Of a DNA stretch of 64,000 bases, positions 38,529 to 47,238 are shown one piece after another. The notes under the pieces are model-generated. The model saw only the letters and a program-made list of their open reading frames with translations. It was not told where the DNA came from and ran no database searches. A program made the translations under genes and the position numbers. The stretch is taken from contig JALVVL010000041.1 in the NCBI GenBank assembly GCA_027023425.1, forward strand, positions 8,336 through 72,335, in the 5' to 3' direction. Source of the DNA: Anaerolineales bacterium (GTDB lineage Bacteria > Chloroflexota > Anaerolineae > Anaerolineales > DRMV01). The first letter of the stretch is position 1, and each line of letters opens with the position of its first letter.

Positions 38529-39686
38529 ATGTTTATTGAACTGCACATCTTGCAAAACTTTGCCCCCTCTAACCTTAACCGTGACGACACCGGCAACCCC
38601 AAAGACGCCGAATTTGGCGGTGTGCGCCGCGCCCGCATTTCCTCTCAGGCCATCAAGCGGGCTATTCGCCGCGAGCCCATTTTCAAGGAAACTACCAAAG
38701 TGCCCCCGGCCGTGCGCACCCGCTGGATGACCCGCCGCTTGACCGAAAAACTGGTGGCCGCGGGCAAACCGCGGGAGGATGCCGAACTCGTCGCTCGCGC
38801 TTTTGCCGCCGCTTTTGCCGGGAAGATGGACAAGAATTCCCCCGACCGCACCAGCGTGCTGCTTTACCTAAGCGATGATGAATACGCGGCAATGGCGCAA
38901 ACGCTGTTGGAAAATTGGGATGCCGCCTTGGACGCCGCGCCTGCCGATGACAAGCCCCCCAAGCCCAATGCCGAACCCTACGCCAGCATGGTCAAGACTT
39001 GGCTCAAGCAGGCCAAAGGCCGCACCAGCGCTCCCGACATTGCCCTCTTTGGCCGCATGTTGGCCGACAAACCCGAACTCAACCTTGACGCCGCTTGTCA
39101 GGTGGCTCATGCCCTTTCCACCCATCGGGTGAACATGGATTTTGACTTCTTCACCGCCGTGGACGACTTGCTCACCGATGAAGAGGCCGGCGCGGGCATG
39201 ATGGGCATCACGCCCTTCAACAGCGCTACCTACTACCGCTATGCCCGCATTGACTGGGAGCAGTTGGTGCAGAATTTGGATGGCGACGTGGCCTTGGCCC
39301 GCCGCACGGTGGAAGGTTTCCTGCGGGCGGCGTTGCGGGCCATCCCCACGGGCAAGCAAAACGCCTTTGCCGCCCAGAACCCGCCCGATTTCGCCTTGGC
39401 CGTGGTACGCGAAGATGGCATGGCCTGGTCTCTTGTCAACGCTTTTGAAACCCCTGTGCGTCCCAGCCGCGATGGCGGTTTGGTGAAGCCTTCTATGCAG
39501 GCTTTGGATGCCTACTGGGGTCGGCTTACGGAGGTCTACGGCAAGGAAGGCGTGACGCCGGTGGCCTTTAGCGTGCCTGAACCCGATGGTGTGCTGGAAA
39601 ACTTGAAAGGCGCGCTCCAACCCAACATGGAAACATGGCTGCAGAAAGTTATGGAACGGCTGCCTGCTTCGCCTGAGGAGGTGTAG
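38529..39686 (+). CDS. cas7e: Cascade backbone subunit Cas7e (Cse4/CasC)
   Basis: This 385-aa protein is the RNA-binding backbone of Cascade, present in about six copies. The N-terminal ELHILQNFAPSNLNRDDTGN and FGGVRRARISSQAIKRAIR are hallmark blocks. The thumb region and the GIDLFGRMLADKP-like segment follow (here APDIALFGRMLADKPELNLD), and then VAHALSTHRVNMDFDFFTAV. GKQNAFAAQNPP is near the C terminus. AAAGGAG precedes the ATG. It ends two bases before cas5e. Confidence 0.97.
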   Translation: MFIELHILQNFAPSNLNRDDTGNPKDAEFGGVRRARISSQAIKRAIRREPIFKETTKVPPAVRTRWMTRRLTEKLVAAGKPREDAELVARAFAAAFAGKMDKNSPDRTSVLLYLSDDEYAAMAQTLLENWDAALDAAPADDKPPKPNAEPYASMVKTWLKQAKGRTSAPDIALFGRMLADKPELNLDAACQVAHALSTHRVNMDFDFFTAVDDLLTDEEAGAGMMGITPFNSATYYRYARIDWEQLVQNLDGDVALARRTVEGFLRAALRAIPTGKQNAFAAQNPPDFALAVVREDGMAWSLVNAFETPVRPSRDGGLVKPSMQALDAYWGRLTEVYGKEGVTPVAFSVPEPDGVLENLKGALQPNMETWLQKVMERLPASPEEV

Positions 39687-39688
39687 CC

Positions 39689-40351
39689 ATGCCCCATACC
39701 CTGCTTCTGCGCCTGATGGGCCCGATGCAGTCTTGGGGTGTTTCCAGCCGTTTCACCGTGCGCGACACCGGCCGTGAGCCATCCAAATCGGGCGTGGTGG
39801 GGCTGTTGGCCGCCGCCTTAGGCCGCCCCCGCCATGCCTCCATCGCCGACCTGGCCGCGCTGCGTATGGGCGTGCGGGTGGATCGGGAAGGGCGTGTGGA
39901 AATGGACTACCACACGGCGCAGCAGGTTTACAAGGCCGATGGCAAAGGGCTGAAGGGTACTGAACTTTCCCACCGCTACTACTTGGCCGATGCCGCCTTT
40001 TTGGTTGGCCTTGAAGGTGAGGATGTGGATTTTCTCCGCGAGGTGCACCGGGCGCTGCAATCGCCCCGCTGGCCTCTCTTCTTGGGGCGGAAGGCTTTTG
40101 TGCCCGGGTGCCCGGTGTGGCTTCCCGATGGCTTACGGGAAAATACGCCGCTGCGCGAGGCGCTGGCCCGATACCCTTTGCTTACCGCTCGCGCCACATC
40201 GTCGCGCCTCCGGCTGGTGTTGGAAGACCCCCATGGCCCCATCGTGCGGCCTGACCAGCCCCTTTCCTTTGCTCAACGCAGTTTTGCCCCGCGCCGGATG
40301 ACCATTGCCTACATTGATTCGCCCCCCGGCGCTCCCAAGGAGGGATGCTGA
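39689..40351 (+). CDS. cas5e: Cascade subunit Cas5e (CasD)
   Basis: This 220-aa RAMP protein caps the 5' handle of the crRNA. It begins HTLLLRLMGPMQSWGVSSRF, the conserved N-terminal strand and loop of Cas5, followed by REPSKSGVVGLLAAALGRPR. FLGRKAFVPGCPVW (about 130) is the typical glycine-rich region. The stop overlaps the cas6e start by one base (TGATG). GAGGAGGT lies 6 bases before the ATG. Confidence 0.95.
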   Translation: MPHTLLLRLMGPMQSWGVSSRFTVRDTGREPSKSGVVGLLAAALGRPRHASIADLAALRMGVRVDREGRVEMDYHTAQQVYKADGKGLKGTELSHRYYLADAAFLVGLEGEDVDFLREVHRALQSPRWPLFLGRKAFVPGCPVWLPDGLRENTPLREALARYPLLTARATSSRLRLVLEDPHGPIVRPDQPLSFAQRSFAPRRMTIAYIDSPPGAPKEGC

Positions 40352-41019
40352 TGTATCTCTCACGCTTGTTCCTCAACCCCCGCTCTCGCCAAGTGCAGAG
40401 CGAAATCGCCCATCCATACCAAATGCACAAAACCCTGATGCGGGCATTTCCTACGCCTTTGCCACCGGAAGAACGGGTGCTTTTCCGGCTGGAAATTCAC
40501 CCCCGCACCGGCCAGCCTATGCTGCTGGTGCAATCGCAGACGCCCCCCGTGTGGGATTTTCTCACCACCGCCGACCGCGGGCGATACCTGCTGCCGAATT
40601 GGGAACTTCCCTCGGGGGTTGACCAGAACCCTGAGGTGAAAGAGGTGACGCTCCGCTTGCGCAGGGGGCAGCGGCTGGTGTTTCGCTTGTTTGCCAACCC
40701 GACCAAGAAAATCAAGGCCGAAGGCCGCAAAAACGGCAAACGGGTGGAACTTTACCGAGAAGAAGACCAACGCCGCTGGCTGGAGCGCAAACTGCAGGCG
40801 GCCGGCGCGCGGCTGATAGACGTCCGCATCGGCGCCGGTAGGAAGTTTACCGATTTCCAGCGCAAAGCAGAGCGCTCGCAGGCGCTTACTTTCTACGGCG
40901 TGCGTTTTGATGGCTTGCTGGTTGTGGAAGACCCCGAGGCATTGCTCAAAGCCATTTCCCAAGGTGTTGGCAGCGGCAAAGGGGTGGGTTTTGGCTTGCT
41001 TTCGGTTGCCGCCGCGTAG
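40351..41019 (+). CDS. cas6e: CRISPR pre-crRNA endoribonuclease Cas6e
   Basis: This 222-aa RAMP nuclease cuts repeat RNA and stays on the 3' stem-loop. The catalytic histidine is H26 in PYQMHKTLM, which aligns with H20 of the E. coli enzyme (YQLHQGLW). The second ferredoxin fold includes GAGRKFTDFQRKAERSQALTF-like sequence and the C-terminal glycine-rich loop GVGSGKGVGFGLLSV. I prefer the ATG at 40351 over 40345 because AAGGAGGG then has a workable spacing; at 40345 it would abut the start codon. Confidence 0.95.
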   Translation: MYLSRLFLNPRSRQVQSEIAHPYQMHKTLMRAFPTPLPPEERVLFRLEIHPRTGQPMLLVQSQTPPVWDFLTTADRGRYLLPNWELPSGVDQNPEVKEVTLRLRRGQRLVFRLFANPTKKIKAEGRKNGKRVELYREEDQRRWLERKLQAAGARLIDVRIGAGRKFTDFQRKAERSQALTFYGVRFDGLLVVEDPEALLKAISQGVGSGKGVGFGLLSVAAA

Positions 41020-41027
41020 GGCAAAAG

Positions 41028-41058
41028 AGGGAGGCCGGAGCCTATGCCCGGCCTCCCT
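41028..41058 (+). other. Strong hairpin between cas6e and cas1
   Basis: GGGAGGCCGG (41029-41038) pairs with CCGGCCTCCC (41048-41057) over ten base pairs with a 9-base loop. There is no T-run, so it is not a standard terminator. It separates the interference genes from the adaptation genes. Confidence 0.7.
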
Positions 41059-41072
41059 GTGGAGGTGGGACG

Positions 41073-42032
41073 ATGCCGCGCAATCTTCACGATTTGCCCC
41101 GTCTGCGCGATAGCGTCAGTTACCTGTATGTGGAGCATGCTGTGGTGCAACGGCGCCAGCATGCCATTGAATACATCCGGGAAGATGAAGGGCGGGTTCT
41201 CATCCCTGTGGCGGCGTTGAATGTGCTGTTGCTGGGACCGGGCACGCGCATCACCCACGCGGCAGTGCGCATTTTGGCTGAGCATGGCTGCAGCGTGCTG
41301 TGGGTAGGGGAGGATGTCACCCGCTTTTACGCTCAGGGTGTGGGCGAAACCCGCCATGCTTACCGCCTGTTGAAACAGGCGGAACTTGCCAGCGATCCGC
41401 AAAAGCGCTTGTGGGTCGTGCGCCGGATGTACGAAGCGCGCTTCGGCGAGCCTTTAGACCCCGATTGGACGTTAGAGCAAATCCGAGGACGGGAAGGCAA
41501 CCGTGTGCGCAGCGCCTACCGCGCGGCGGCCAAGCAATACGGCGTGCAATGGCAAGGCCGCCATTACGATTTTGGCAGTTGGAAGCGCACCGACCCGATT
41601 AACCGCGCCCTTTCGGCGGCCAATGCTTTGCTCAACGGCCTTTGCCATGCGGCCATCCTTGCTGGTGGTTACTCGCCGGCTTTGGGTTTTATCCATACGG
41701 GCAAGCAACTTTCTTTTGTGTACGACATTGCTGACCTGTACAAAACCGAAATCACCATCCCAGCGGCCTTTGAGGTGGTGGCTGAATCTACCGAGAAGGT
41801 GGAAAGCCGGGTGCGGCAGCGTTGCCGAGAGCGCTTCAAAGAGGTCAAACTGCTGCAGCGCATTTTGCCCGACATTGACCGATTGCTCGGTTTGAAGACG
41901 GCGCCTCCGCATTTTGAATTGGATTACGACGCTAACGCGGCCCTGCCTGCGCCGTGGTGGGAGCCGGAAGGCGGTGCAATTTCCGAGGAAAGCAAAAATG
42001 GTGGTGATGATTCTGGAGAGCGTTCCGCTTAG
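41073..42032 (+). CDS. cas1: CRISPR integrase Cas1 (type I-E)
   Basis: This 319-aa protein is the catalytic subunit of the spacer integrase. The metal ligands are E141 (RGREGNRVR), H208 (GFIHTGKQLSF) and D221 (DIADLYKTE), the same numbers as in E. coli Cas1. The C-terminal tail after about residue 285 is proline- and charge-rich. GGAGGTGG lies 6 bases before the ATG, directly after the hairpin that follows cas6e. The end overlaps cas2 by 35 bases. Confidence 0.97.
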   Translation: MPRNLHDLPRLRDSVSYLYVEHAVVQRRQHAIEYIREDEGRVLIPVAALNVLLLGPGTRITHAAVRILAEHGCSVLWVGEDVTRFYAQGVGETRHAYRLLKQAELASDPQKRLWVVRRMYEARFGEPLDPDWTLEQIRGREGNRVRSAYRAAAKQYGVQWQGRHYDFGSWKRTDPINRALSAANALLNGLCHAAILAGGYSPALGFIHTGKQLSFVYDIADLYKTEITIPAAFEVVAESTEKVESRVRQRCRERFKEVKLLQRILPDIDRLLGLKTAPPHFELDYDANAALPAPWWEPEGGAISEESKNGGDDSGERSA

Positions 42033-42300
42033 CCTACGAGGGGAACTCACGCGTTGGCTGATAGAGCCCTCCCCCGGGGTTTTTGTAGGGCATGTCAGTG
42101 CCCGCGTGCGTGAGCGATTGTGGGAAAAGGCATTGGAGGCGCGTGGTGCTGGCGGCGTGATTCAGATTTGGAGCACAAACACCGAGCAACGGTTTCGGAT
42201 GCGCATGGAAGGCAGCAAGCGCCGGAAGGTAGTAGAATTAGAAGGCATTCAATTGGTTGCCGTGGCGTTGCCTGAGGAAGACGAACAAGCGGCCCGTTGA
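41998..42300 (+). CDS. cas2: CRISPR adaptation protein Cas2 (type I-E)
   Basis: This 100-aa protein is a Cas2e with ferredoxin fold that bridges two Cas1 dimers. It reads VVMILESVPLSLRGELTRWL, then GVFVGHVSARVRERLWEKAL and GGVIQIWSTNTEQRFRMRME, as in the type I-E subgroup (W at IQIWST). GAGGAAAG lies about 5 bases before the ATG, within the end of cas1. The array begins 55 bases after its stop codon. Confidence 0.96.
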   Translation: MVVMILESVPLSLRGELTRWLIEPSPGVFVGHVSARVRERLWEKALEARGAGGVIQIWSTNTEQRFRMRMEGSKRRKVVELEGIQLVAVALPEEDEQAAR

Positions 42301-42355
42301 AATAGTGCGCCTGCCATATATGGGGGTGGGCGCACGCTTAGGGTGCAGATTTAGT
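42301..42355 (+). promoter_or_regulatory. CRISPR leader with nested inverted repeats
   Basis: Only 55 bases separate cas2 from the first repeat. GTGCGC (42306-42311) and GCGCAC (42330-42335) are an inverted pair around the perfect palindrome CCATATATGG (42314-42323). This is the expected leader side, because cas2 and the repeat have the same orientation as in E. coli I-E loci. Confidence 0.6.
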
Positions 42356-45300
42356 GTTGTCCCCACACGCGTGGGGGTGAACCGGCTGTGTACGAGGGCA
42401 ATTGCGGGCGTGACGACCGTTGTCCCCACACGCGTGGGGGTGAACCGGTAGGCAAAAAACGCTGTGCGCGCACCCAGAACGTTGTCCCCACACGCGTGGG
42501 GGTGAACCGGTCAGGCGGATGCGGTGAGCCTGGCGCAGTGGGTTGTCCCCACACGCGTGGGGGTGAACCGGTGACAGCCCGGTGCTGACCGCCGGGAAGA
42601 AGGTTGTCCCCACACGCGTGGGGGTGAACCGATGGGCGCGCCGACCGAGTACACGCTGGAGGGTTGTCCCCACACGCGTGGGGGTGAACCTATGACCTGC
42701 AAGAGCCCGCGCCGGAGAGCCGCGCGTTGTCCCCACACGCGTGGGGGTGAACCGATATAGAATTGACCAAAAGCACTTGCCCGCCGCGTTGTCCCCACAC
42801 GCGTGGGGGTGAACCGAACTCGCCGAGGCGGAGGCCGCGGGGAAACTCGTTGTCCCCACACGCGTGGGGGTGAACCGAGAGGTGAAAGATGGGCTACCCA
42901 GAACTGCCAGTTGTCCCCACACGCGTGGGGGTGAACCGTACTGACCGCCCTCATCTATGAGAATGAAGGCGTTGTCCCCACACGCGTGGGGGTGAACCGT
43001 CCATCTTTTCACACACCAAAAGGAGGTGTACCAGTTGTCCCCACACGCGTGGGGGTGAACCGCACTCGGCCTATTGGCACGAGTACAGCGACGGCGTTGT
43101 CCCCACACGCGTGGGGGTGAACCGTTCGTGGTGGCGATAATGAGGGGAGAATGGTTGGTTGTCCCCACACGCGTGGGGGTGAACCGACTTGGTGGTTTTG
43201 TGCCGTAATTGTCACGCGTTGTCCCCACACGCGTGGGGGTGAACCGCAATGGCGCGGCCCCGCACATCCTGGGGGTATGTTGTCCCCACACGCGTGGGGG
43301 TGAACCGATGAGCGCAAATACGTTCAGAGGCAAGGGCTTTAGTTGTCCCCACACGCGTGGGGGTGAACCGTATTGTCGCTGCTTTGAATGCCCTGCGCGA
43401 ACGTTGTCCCCACACGCGTGGGGGTGAACCGGCAATCGTGCGCCGAAGCGGGCGCGGCAAGTAGTTGTCCCCACACGCGTGGGGGTGAACCGACTGGCTT
43501 CAGGCGCGCTCACGTGGCGCGCATGCGTTGTCCCCACACGCGTGGGGGTGAACCTGAACAGGCACAGGCTCAGGAGGCCGAAGCCCGCGTTGTCCCCACA
43601 CGCGTGGGGGTGAACCGTGAATGTCGTTTCTCTACCGATGACCCTCGCTGTTGTCCCCACACGCGTGGGGGTGAACCGCCATGGCTTCGATATGTGCAAA
43701 GCACTTGATGAGTTGTCCCCACACGCGTGGGGGTGAACCGGCATCCCTGAAGGCGAGCACGGCAAAACTCATGTTGTCCCCACACGCGTGGGGGTGAACC
43801 GTATCACCCACGCGGCGGAATGCCGTTTTCAGCCGTTGTCCCCACACGCGTGGGGGTGAACCGTAGGAACCACTCATCGCTTCCACTTCCCCGCCGTTGT
43901 CCCCACACGCGTGGGGGTGAACCGAATACGCCGTTCTTTGTATCCTTGCCCCATTAGTTGTCCCCACACGCGTGGGGGTGAACCGACGGCAGAGGGTATC
44001 AGCAGCCTTTCAAAGGCCGTTGTCCCCACACGCGTGGGGGTGAACCGCCATCGCGAAATACCTCCACTCCGAGCCGGTCGTTGTCCCCACACGCGTGGGG
44101 GTGAACCGACAGGCAAATCATCGCCGGACGCGTGGATAGAGTTGTCCCCACACGCGTGGGGGTGAACCGCATCGCCGCGATGCTCTCCACGCACGAATGA
44201 CCGTTGTCCCCACACGCGTGGGGGTGAACCGCGCGGGGCGGTGGAAATGATGGCGCTCGCGGCGTTGTCCCCACACGCGTGGGGGTGAACCGTTGAGCGC
44301 GAGCGTGACGCTGAAGGTGACGGGGTTGTCCCCACACGCGTGGGGGTGAACCGCATCGCGAAGCCCCACGCGCTGGGCGTGCCGGCGTTGTCCCCACACG
44401 CGTGGGGGTGAACCGCGTTTGAGCGCCCTGCGCGGCGCATACGGTGAGTTGTCCCCACACGCGTGGGGGTGAACCGGTGCTTTCGCGGGACGACATTCGT
44501 GCGCTGGAGTTGTCCCCACACGCGTGGGGGTGAACCGGCAGTTGAGCAGGTGCGGGGGATGTCCCTCACGTTGTCCCCACACGCGTGGGGGTGAACCGTT
44601 CATCCCACTCCAGCCCGATGGGGTGCTGCTCGTTGTCCCCACACGCGTGGGGGTGAACCGTCTCGCCGCGCACAACGCGCACGTTATCCCACCGTTGTCC
44701 CCACACGCGTGGGGGTGAACCGGCAGTTGAGCAGGTGCGGGGGATGTCCCTCACGTTGTCCCCACACGCGTGGGGGTGAACCGGCTTCTGGCGCACCCAC
44801 CTCGCGGCAGAGGGCGTTGTCCCCACACGCGTGGGGGTGAACCGGGCTGTGGCGATGACGGTGACGCGGTTAAAGGCGTTGTCCCCACACGCGTGGGGGT
44901 GAACCTTTCTTCTCCGCGGGCTTGGTATCTGCGCCCACGTTGTCCCCACACGCGTGGGGGTGAACCGCAGCCGCCGCGGCCGCAGCTGCCGCCGCGGGCG
45001 TTGTCCCCACACGCGTGGGGGTGAACCGCTTCGTCAAAATCGCCAACAGAAGACGAAGAAGTTGTCCCCACACGCGTGGGGGTGAACCGGTGTGCCTTGG
45101 CCTGTTCTACTTGATAAAGCCGTTGTCCCCACACGCGTGGGGGTGAACCGGTGCCATCGCCATTGTCAACCGCCGAAGCGGCGTTGTCCCCACACGCGTG
45201 GGGGTGAACCGTGAGCGCGCGTGGGACGGTGCAGAGGCCAGAGCGTTGTCCCCACACGCGTGGGGGTGAACCGATGAGTTGGCTCAAATGATAAAAATGT

Positions 45301-46381
45301 GGTGTAGTTGTCCCCACACGCGTGGGGGTGAACCGCGACCAAGGCACAACAGGAGTAGGCGCAACCAGTTGTCCCCACACGCGTGGGGGTGAACCGCCCC
45401 TTTTTTGCTCTGCTTGGGCATATTCGTATGTTGTCCCCACACGCGTGGGGGTGAACCGCTTTGCGCGTCGGCAATGACCACCCCGGGAACGTTGTCCCCA
45501 CACGCGTGGGGGTGAACCGACCGCGGGGGTGGATCTGGAAAGCCCCGCGGCGTTGTCCCCACACGCGTGGGGGTGAACCGTCACGTCGGCCGCACTGATA
45601 TCCGTTGCCCCAGTTGTCCCCACACGCGTGGGGGTGAACCGCAAATACCCAAATCCATCGCCTTCCAACTCCTCGTTGTCCCCACACGCGTGGGGGTGAA
45701 CCGGGCTCGCCCGCCCGTAATTCTGCGAACGCTATAGTTGTCCCCACACGCGTGGGGGTGAACCGGTCGCGGCGCTCCAGCAGTTCGCGCAGGTCGGGTT
45801 GTCCCCACACGCGTGGGGGTGAACCGACACAACATCGGCCTACAATAAGGCGATTGAGCGTTGTCCCCACACGCGTGGGGGTGAACCGTGCTGGTGGCGG
45901 TCAACACCGACCCCACCGGCGTTGTCCCCACACGCGTGGGGGTGAACCGTGCGCCGGGCATCCCCTCGCAGGTGGTGATGAGCGTTGTCCCCACACGCGT
46001 GGGGGTGAACCGATCTGCTGAAAAAGTATTACGCCCAGATATTGGGTTGTCCCCACACGCGTGGGGGGTGAACCGTCGGCAGTCAATCACTTTTTTGCCC
46101 GTGCGCGCGTTGTCCCCACACGCGTGGGGGTGAACCGTAGCGGTCGCCGGAGTGCACGATTTCATCCGGCGTTGTCCCCACACGCGTGGGGGTGAACCGA
46201 CGCCCCCGATGCCATCCGCCGCAGAATGCGTGTTGTCCCCACACGCGTGGGGGTGAACCGACGAACGGCACGCACCGTAGCGACCATATACGTTGTCCCC
46301 ACACGCGTGGGGGTGAACCGTTGCTCTCCCTTATTTCTTCCCTTCGCGACGCGTTGTCCCCACACGCGTGGGGGTGAACCG
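42356..46381 (+). CRISPR. Type I-E CRISPR array, 66 repeats and 65 spacers
   Basis: The repeat is 29 nt, starts GTTGTCCCCACAC, ends GTGGGGGTGAACCG, and has the self-complementary core CCCCACACGCGTGGGG-like stem used by Cas6e. I located every copy by position; steps between starts are 60-63 bases, so spacers are 31-34 nt, with 32-33 most common. Repeats are almost invariant. Three copies (starting 42663, 43527 and 44878) end in T instead of G, and the copy at 46046 has one extra G in the G-run. Two spacers are identical (44538-44569 and 44723-44754). The terminal repeat at 46353 is not degenerate. Confidence 0.98.
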
Positions 46382-46524
46382 ATCTGTGCCGCGAATTTGC
46401 TAACCCCCACTGCATCGTCCTACATTTGTGGGGCTGGACTCTGCGATTCTCACATTTGTTCACGGTTATATCCCTACGCCTCTACCTCTTTAACCTTCAA
46501 TCACCCCACATTGCAACGCCATCA
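46382..46524. other. Array-distal flank
   Basis: No gene or clear element is visible in this 143-bp trailer. It is followed by the promoter of tRNA-Met. Confidence 0.5.
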
Positions 46525-46553
46525 TTGACAAAAAAAACTTCCTCTTGTATACT
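46525..46553 (+). promoter_or_regulatory. Promoter of tRNA-Met
   Basis: A perfect TTGACA (46525-46530) and TATACT (46548-46553) are 17 bases apart and 11 bases before the tRNA. Confidence 0.9.
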
Positions 46554-46564
46554 TTGCTCCGCTC

Positions 46565-46636
46565 GGCGAGGTAGCTCAATGGTAGAGCAGGGGACTCATA
46601 AGCCCTTGGTTGTGGGTTCAAATCCCTCCCTCGCCA
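46565..46636 (+). tRNA. tRNA-Met (anticodon CAT)
   Basis: The acceptor stem GGCGAGG pairs with CCTCGCC, and the anticodon loop is CTCATAA. The base-paired start of the acceptor stem argues for an elongator (or an Ile tRNA modified by TilS) and not for the initiator. Confidence 0.9.
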
Positions 46637-46740
46637 CTTTTTGTGGGACTTTGCCCCAACCGGTGGCGCTCGCGGTTTTAGCCCGCGGGCGTTTTGTTTT
46701 TCTCAATACCAACCTTTTACCTATGTGGTAAGATTGCCCC

Positions 46741-47229
46741 ATGAGCACAATTTCTACCCCCGTAACTCAAACTTTGGATAGGTTAGGCATTCCATATCGC
46801 GTTGTGCGGCATGAGCGCCATCCAAAAACGGCCGAAGAGGCGGCGCAGTGGCGCGGTCAAAAGCCCGAGCAAGTGGTGCGAAGCCTGCTCTTCCGTTTGG
46901 AGGATGGCAGTTTTGTGATGGTGCTGATTCCGGGGGGCTACCGCGCTCATTGGCCTACTTTGCGGCGTTACCTCGGTCAGCGGCGTATCACAATGGCAAA
47001 GCCCGAGGAGGTGCTGCGCGTCACCGGTTTCCCCATTGGGGCGGTTGCACCGGTTGGCACCGCTACCGACCTCCGCGTGCTCGCCGATGAGCGCATCTTC
47101 GCCCAGCCCGAAATTTCAATGGGCGTCGGGGTCCACAAAGCGGCGGTCATACTTTCTCCCGATGGCTTGAAGCAGGCCCTGCCGCAGATGGAAATCGGCG
47201 CGTTCGCGGAGCCAAACCCGCGTTCGTAG
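46741..47229 (+). CDS. YbaK/EbsC-family aminoacyl-tRNA deacylase
   Basis: This 162-aa protein belongs to the YbaK/ProX family, which hydrolyses mischarged tRNAs such as Cys-tRNA-Pro or Ala-tRNA-Pro. The N-terminal LDRLGIPYRVVRHERHPKTA, VVRSLLFRLEDGSFVMVLIP and the conserved TGFPIGAVAPVG loop are visible. The invariant lysine of the family probably corresponds to the KAAVILSPDGLKQ region or the RRITMAKPEEV segment. It follows tRNA-Met and precedes the propeller gene by 9 bases. Which mischarged tRNA it edits is not evident. Confidence 0.88.
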   Translation: MSTISTPVTQTLDRLGIPYRVVRHERHPKTAEEAAQWRGQKPEQVVRSLLFRLEDGSFVMVLIPGGYRAHWPTLRRYLGQRRITMAKPEEVLRVTGFPIGAVAPVGTATDLRVLADERIFAQPEISMGVGVHKAAVILSPDGLKQALPQMEIGAFAEPNPRS

Positions 47230-47238
47230 GAGACCCGC

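Noticed and set aside
44968-44999. GC-only, nearly self-complementary spacer as an embedded promoter or site
   Set aside because: It has the normal spacer length and spacing; the low complexity alone does not support another role.
42338-46463. Many open frames with repeated SPPRVWGQ, HPHACGDN and FTPTRVGTT
   Set aside because: These are translations of the CRISPR repeats and spacers in different frames and not genes.
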